From positions 77,321,741 to 77,385,740 of the forward strand of contig CM041465.1 in the NCBI GenBank assembly GCA_023213395.1: a DNA stretch of 64,000 nucleotides. The letters run 5' to 3'. Below are positions 61,337 to 64,000 of this stretch, one piece after another. The translations under genes were made by a program, and so were the position numbers. Every line of letters begins with the position of its first letter. Position 1 is the first letter of the stretch. This DNA is from Cycas panzhihuaensis. Taxonomy: Eukaryota; Cycadophyta. A model generated the notes under the pieces. That model was not told where the DNA came from. It saw only the letters and a list, made by a program, of their open reading frames with translations, and ran no database searches.

Positions 61337-61672
61337 TGATGGATTCATAGGAGTAGAGTGGGACATCAGATTGTGCACGTCTTATATTAACCAGTGATTT
61401 TTAAAGTTGGTAGTGTTAAAAAACACTAGGGAGGTATTTCCACCCCTTAAATAGGATTTTAGGGAGGCAACAAATACTATCACCTGACCTGTATGTTAGT
61501 CGATAAATATTTAAATAATAATAATAATAATAAATAATGCACGTACCTTAATAATATTACATTGACTCTAGGTGGCTATTGGGAGGCTCTAGGTGCCCTA
61601 GGAGGCCTCAAAGGTGGCTTTGAGGGGCTCTAGGTGCATAATTCTTCAGTAGCATTAGGGTTAATCTCAACA
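61337..61672 (-). repeat. 5' LTR of copia 2
   Basis: 336 bp, starting TGATGGAT and ending CTCAACA. It contains an AAT trinucleotide run near 61517-61537. Confidence 0.92.
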
Positions 61673-63950
61673 CTTATATTTAATTTTGTTCTCACTAATT
61701 TGAATAGATCTTGTTAAAAATGGCTTGTGAACTTTGAATCCTAATTGTTAATTATAATTTTAGTAAGTCCATGTAAATGATGTATCTCCTTTATATGTAT
61801 CTTTACTATTTGATTTGGTTTAGTCATTGATTGTGTGCCCCTAAATGTACATATTTAGTTAATCTATTTACAATTATAAAGATAGCATCTTTCTCTTTAG
61901 ACTGTGGGAGTCTCGTGATAAAGTCCATTGAGATTTCTTTCTACTTTTAATATGGAATAGGTAATAGTTGAAGTAATCCTAGACTCTTTACGTATTCATT
62001 ATTGTTTCATTGGCATGAATCATATTTAGAGACATAGTTAAGGGCATCTATTTTTATTCCCTTCTAATAAAAAGAGTTTTGTATCTTCTAGTATGTTTTA
62101 TCTATTCTTGTATGTTCTATTATTGGCACCGAGTGAGATTCTTCTAATATGGACCTCTTTACTTTAGAGTCCATCGAGATAAATATCTTCCCCTTTCTCA
62201 GAATTAATTCTCCTTGTAATTTAAACTTGGAAGGCTTCTAGTCCTTAATTCCTTCTAATATCTTCTATGAAAGTGGATCACTCTTATATTCCTTAATCAA
62301 CTCTTGATTCTAACGGGGTATGGCTATTAATATTATTTTTAATAATTTTTTTTCATTGTTGTCCCTAGGTAGTCTTGAGAGGACATTTACAATGATATTT
62401 TCTTTACCCTTCTTATATACTATACTAAAATTAAATGTTTATTGACCCATTTTTGTTGTTTGTCTAATAGAGTCTTCTAGTTTAAGAAATATTTGAGACT
62501 ATCATGATCTATCTGAACTATAAACTTATTCCCTAATAAGTAATACCTTCATTGGTGTATTGCATGTATGATTGCCAATATTTCTTTGTCATAAATAGGT
62601 TTGAGCTTTTCCCTATTATTTAACTTTCTCCTTTCATAAGTAATAGGTCATTTATTTTGAATTAGTATTTTCCTATTTTAAATCCTAAAGCATCGCATTC
62701 TAAAATGAATGGTTGTGAAAAATTTGGTGTTATTAGAACTAGAGTTATGACTATTACTTTCTTAAGTTCTTTGAAGGTACATCTTGCTTGTGGATTCCAT
62801 ACAATAGCATCTATTTTTGTAAGGTCCATTAATGAGGATGCAATGTGAGTATATCCTTTTATAAAATTTTGAAGAAATCCTGTTACTCTTAGGAAACTCC
62901 TTACTCCTGATGCAGTTTTTGGTACTGGCCAATTAATAATGACTTAAAATCTTTTTTGGATCTATTTTTATCCCTTCTTTTGTGATAATATGGCTTAAAT
63001 ATTCCATCTCTTCTTTTTCAAATGTGTATTTCTTTTGATTTGTATAGAATTGATTAGACTACAAGATTAATAGTACTGCTCTGATATTGTCTAGATGTTC
63101 TTCCCATATTTTACTATAGATCATAATGTCATCGAAGAAGACTAGTACAAATTTCTACAAAAGTGGTTTGAGAATTGAATTCATAGTGCTCTAAAAAGTT
63201 GTTGGGGTATTCATCAATGCAAACGACATGATTTTAAACTCAAAGAGTCCCTCATACATGCAAAAAGCTATTTTGTATATATCTTCCTCTCTGATATGAA
63301 TATGATAACACCTTAATCGTAAGTCAATTTTTGAGAAATATCGTGTTCCATATATTTCATCTAATAAATCATCTATTTTTGGGATAGGATAATAGTTCTT
63401 TACTATTAATTTATTTAGCCCTCGATAATCTACAGACATTCTATATGATCCATCTTTTTTTGAATTGATCACAACTGGTGATACAAATAGGTTTGAACTC
63501 ATTGTAATGTATCCTTGACTTAATAATTCCCTTGTGATATTTTTAATTTCTCTTTTTAGATGATGTGGGTGCCTATATAGTTAGATATTTATTAGAGTTT
63601 CTCCTAGTACTAGCTCAATGGAGTGTTGATAATCCTCTTATAGGGGAGGTCCTTGGGGTTCTTCAAATATCGCTGTATACTCTTTTATGATCTTTTGTAC
63701 CTCTATTAATATATCTTCTATTGCTATCTTATAACAAGTCAATATGTATATCAATGGATTCTTCTTCAATATTTTTTCTATATGATGCAAAGATACTAGT
63801 TGTATTGGAGGTGTGAGTGGTGCTTGTAATCTACATTTATGCCCTTTTTGACAGAAACACATAAATTGGGTCATATAGTTGGTAATTATATTACCCAAGG
63901 TTTGTAACCACTAAATTCTCAAGATTGTATTTACTCCTCCTATAGGCATT
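61673..63950 (-). pseudogene. Gypsy B RT, RNase H and integrase N-terminal half
   Basis: RT begins near 63650 and an open stretch at 63191-63502 carries VVINSKKDGSYRMSVDYRGLN and YFSKIDLR, followed by the catalytic box FFDD at 63128-63139 (both Asp kept). RNase H lies near 62700-62400 (PITYERRKLN, DHDSLKYFLN). The integrase zinc region and core lie at about 62280-61673. A protease-linker frame at 63638-63898 includes CxxxKGHKC-like text. Confidence 0.82.
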
Positions 63951-64000
63951 GCAAACATACATATATATTTATTGAATAGTCTTTGATTTGGAGATTCACC

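Larger units (their letters stand above)
48153..61672 (-). mobile_element. Copia element 2, carries nested copia 3
   Basis: LTRs at 48153-48496 and 61337-61672 flank it. The target-site duplication is CTCAT (48148-48152) against CTTAT (61673-61677), one transition apart. The primer-binding site beside the right LTR is decayed. The polypurine tract 'ttctcccccac' (minus: GGGGGAGAA) adjoins the left LTR. Gag-pol reads right to left. Copia 3 interrupts it exactly at the gag start. Its own leader is only about 0.3 kb (61020-61336), with a TA microsatellite at about 61079-61108. Confidence 0.92.
46960..64000 (-). mobile_element. Ty3/gypsy element B, split by nested copia elements
   Basis: Minus-strand RT, RNase H and the first part of integrase lie at 64000-61673. 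The integrase continues at 48152 (YHPQSDGQT) and ends near 47370; the text to the right ends with RTKLNIS, the residues that normally precede this block. The insertion of 48153-61672 therefore splits integrase. The element is cut by the window's right edge, upstream of RT. Confidence 0.88.

Overview
The window looks like intergenic heterochromatin from a large plant nuclear genome. It is very AT-rich and holds no intact host gene. Nearly every recognisable coding stretch is a decayed retrotransposon. Two LINEs carry an RNase H domain behind the reverse transcriptase, as plant L1-type LINEs do. Several Ty3/gypsy and Ty1/copia elements are present, some with a primer-binding site matching initiator tRNA-Met. 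Old, deeply nested and uncleared elements would fit a gymnosperm or another big-genome seed plant, but that is inference.

Left part (1-30.6 kb). A fragment of a copia-type leader (1-560) is followed by a heavily decayed plus-strand Ty3/gypsy element (gag, protease, RT, RNase H, integrase, about 1.2-6.2 kb). Downstream of its pol lie a hairpin-rich segment, a TATA-like box and an extra unrecognised reading frame (6.7-8.3 kb). Next come a 280-bp tandem duplication, a possible 3' LTR and a long TA microsatellite. A near full-length LINE (about 10.07-16.37 kb) has ORF1 and ORF2. A broken tandem-BRCT host pseudogene lies at 17.6-18.15 kb. A complete non-autonomous LTR element (22253-26942, TSD TATTT) carries an acidic repeat-containing frame and no recognisable pol. 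A 66-bp tandem repeat lies at 27.2-27.7 kb.

Middle part (30.6-47 kb): a four-level nest. A minus-strand Ty3/gypsy element (A) runs from gag at about 46.95 kb to the integrase end at about 30.88 kb. Its RT is split by a plus-strand copia element (E, 33106-45313). E contains a minus-strand copia-type element (D, 33968-43064). D's leader contains a 5'-truncated LINE (35850-38680) with a perfect 19-bp target-site duplication. The same leader holds a fragment of a host RRM-type RNA-binding protein gene.

Right part (47-64 kb): a three-level nest. A minus-strand Ty3/gypsy element (B) is cut inside integrase by copia element 2 (48153-61672). Copia 2 is in turn cut exactly at its gag start codon by copia element 3 (52798-61014, TSD CATGT). 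Copia 3 is the youngest and best preserved, with LTRs differing at roughly 13 sites by eye. Its leader is about 3.4 kb, while the leader of its close relative copia 2 is only about 0.3 kb.

Premature stops in the better preserved elements are mostly TAG or TAA where Trp or Gln is expected. This fits C-to-T decay of methylated DNA. I saw no tRNA, rRNA or CRISPR array and no intact host gene.
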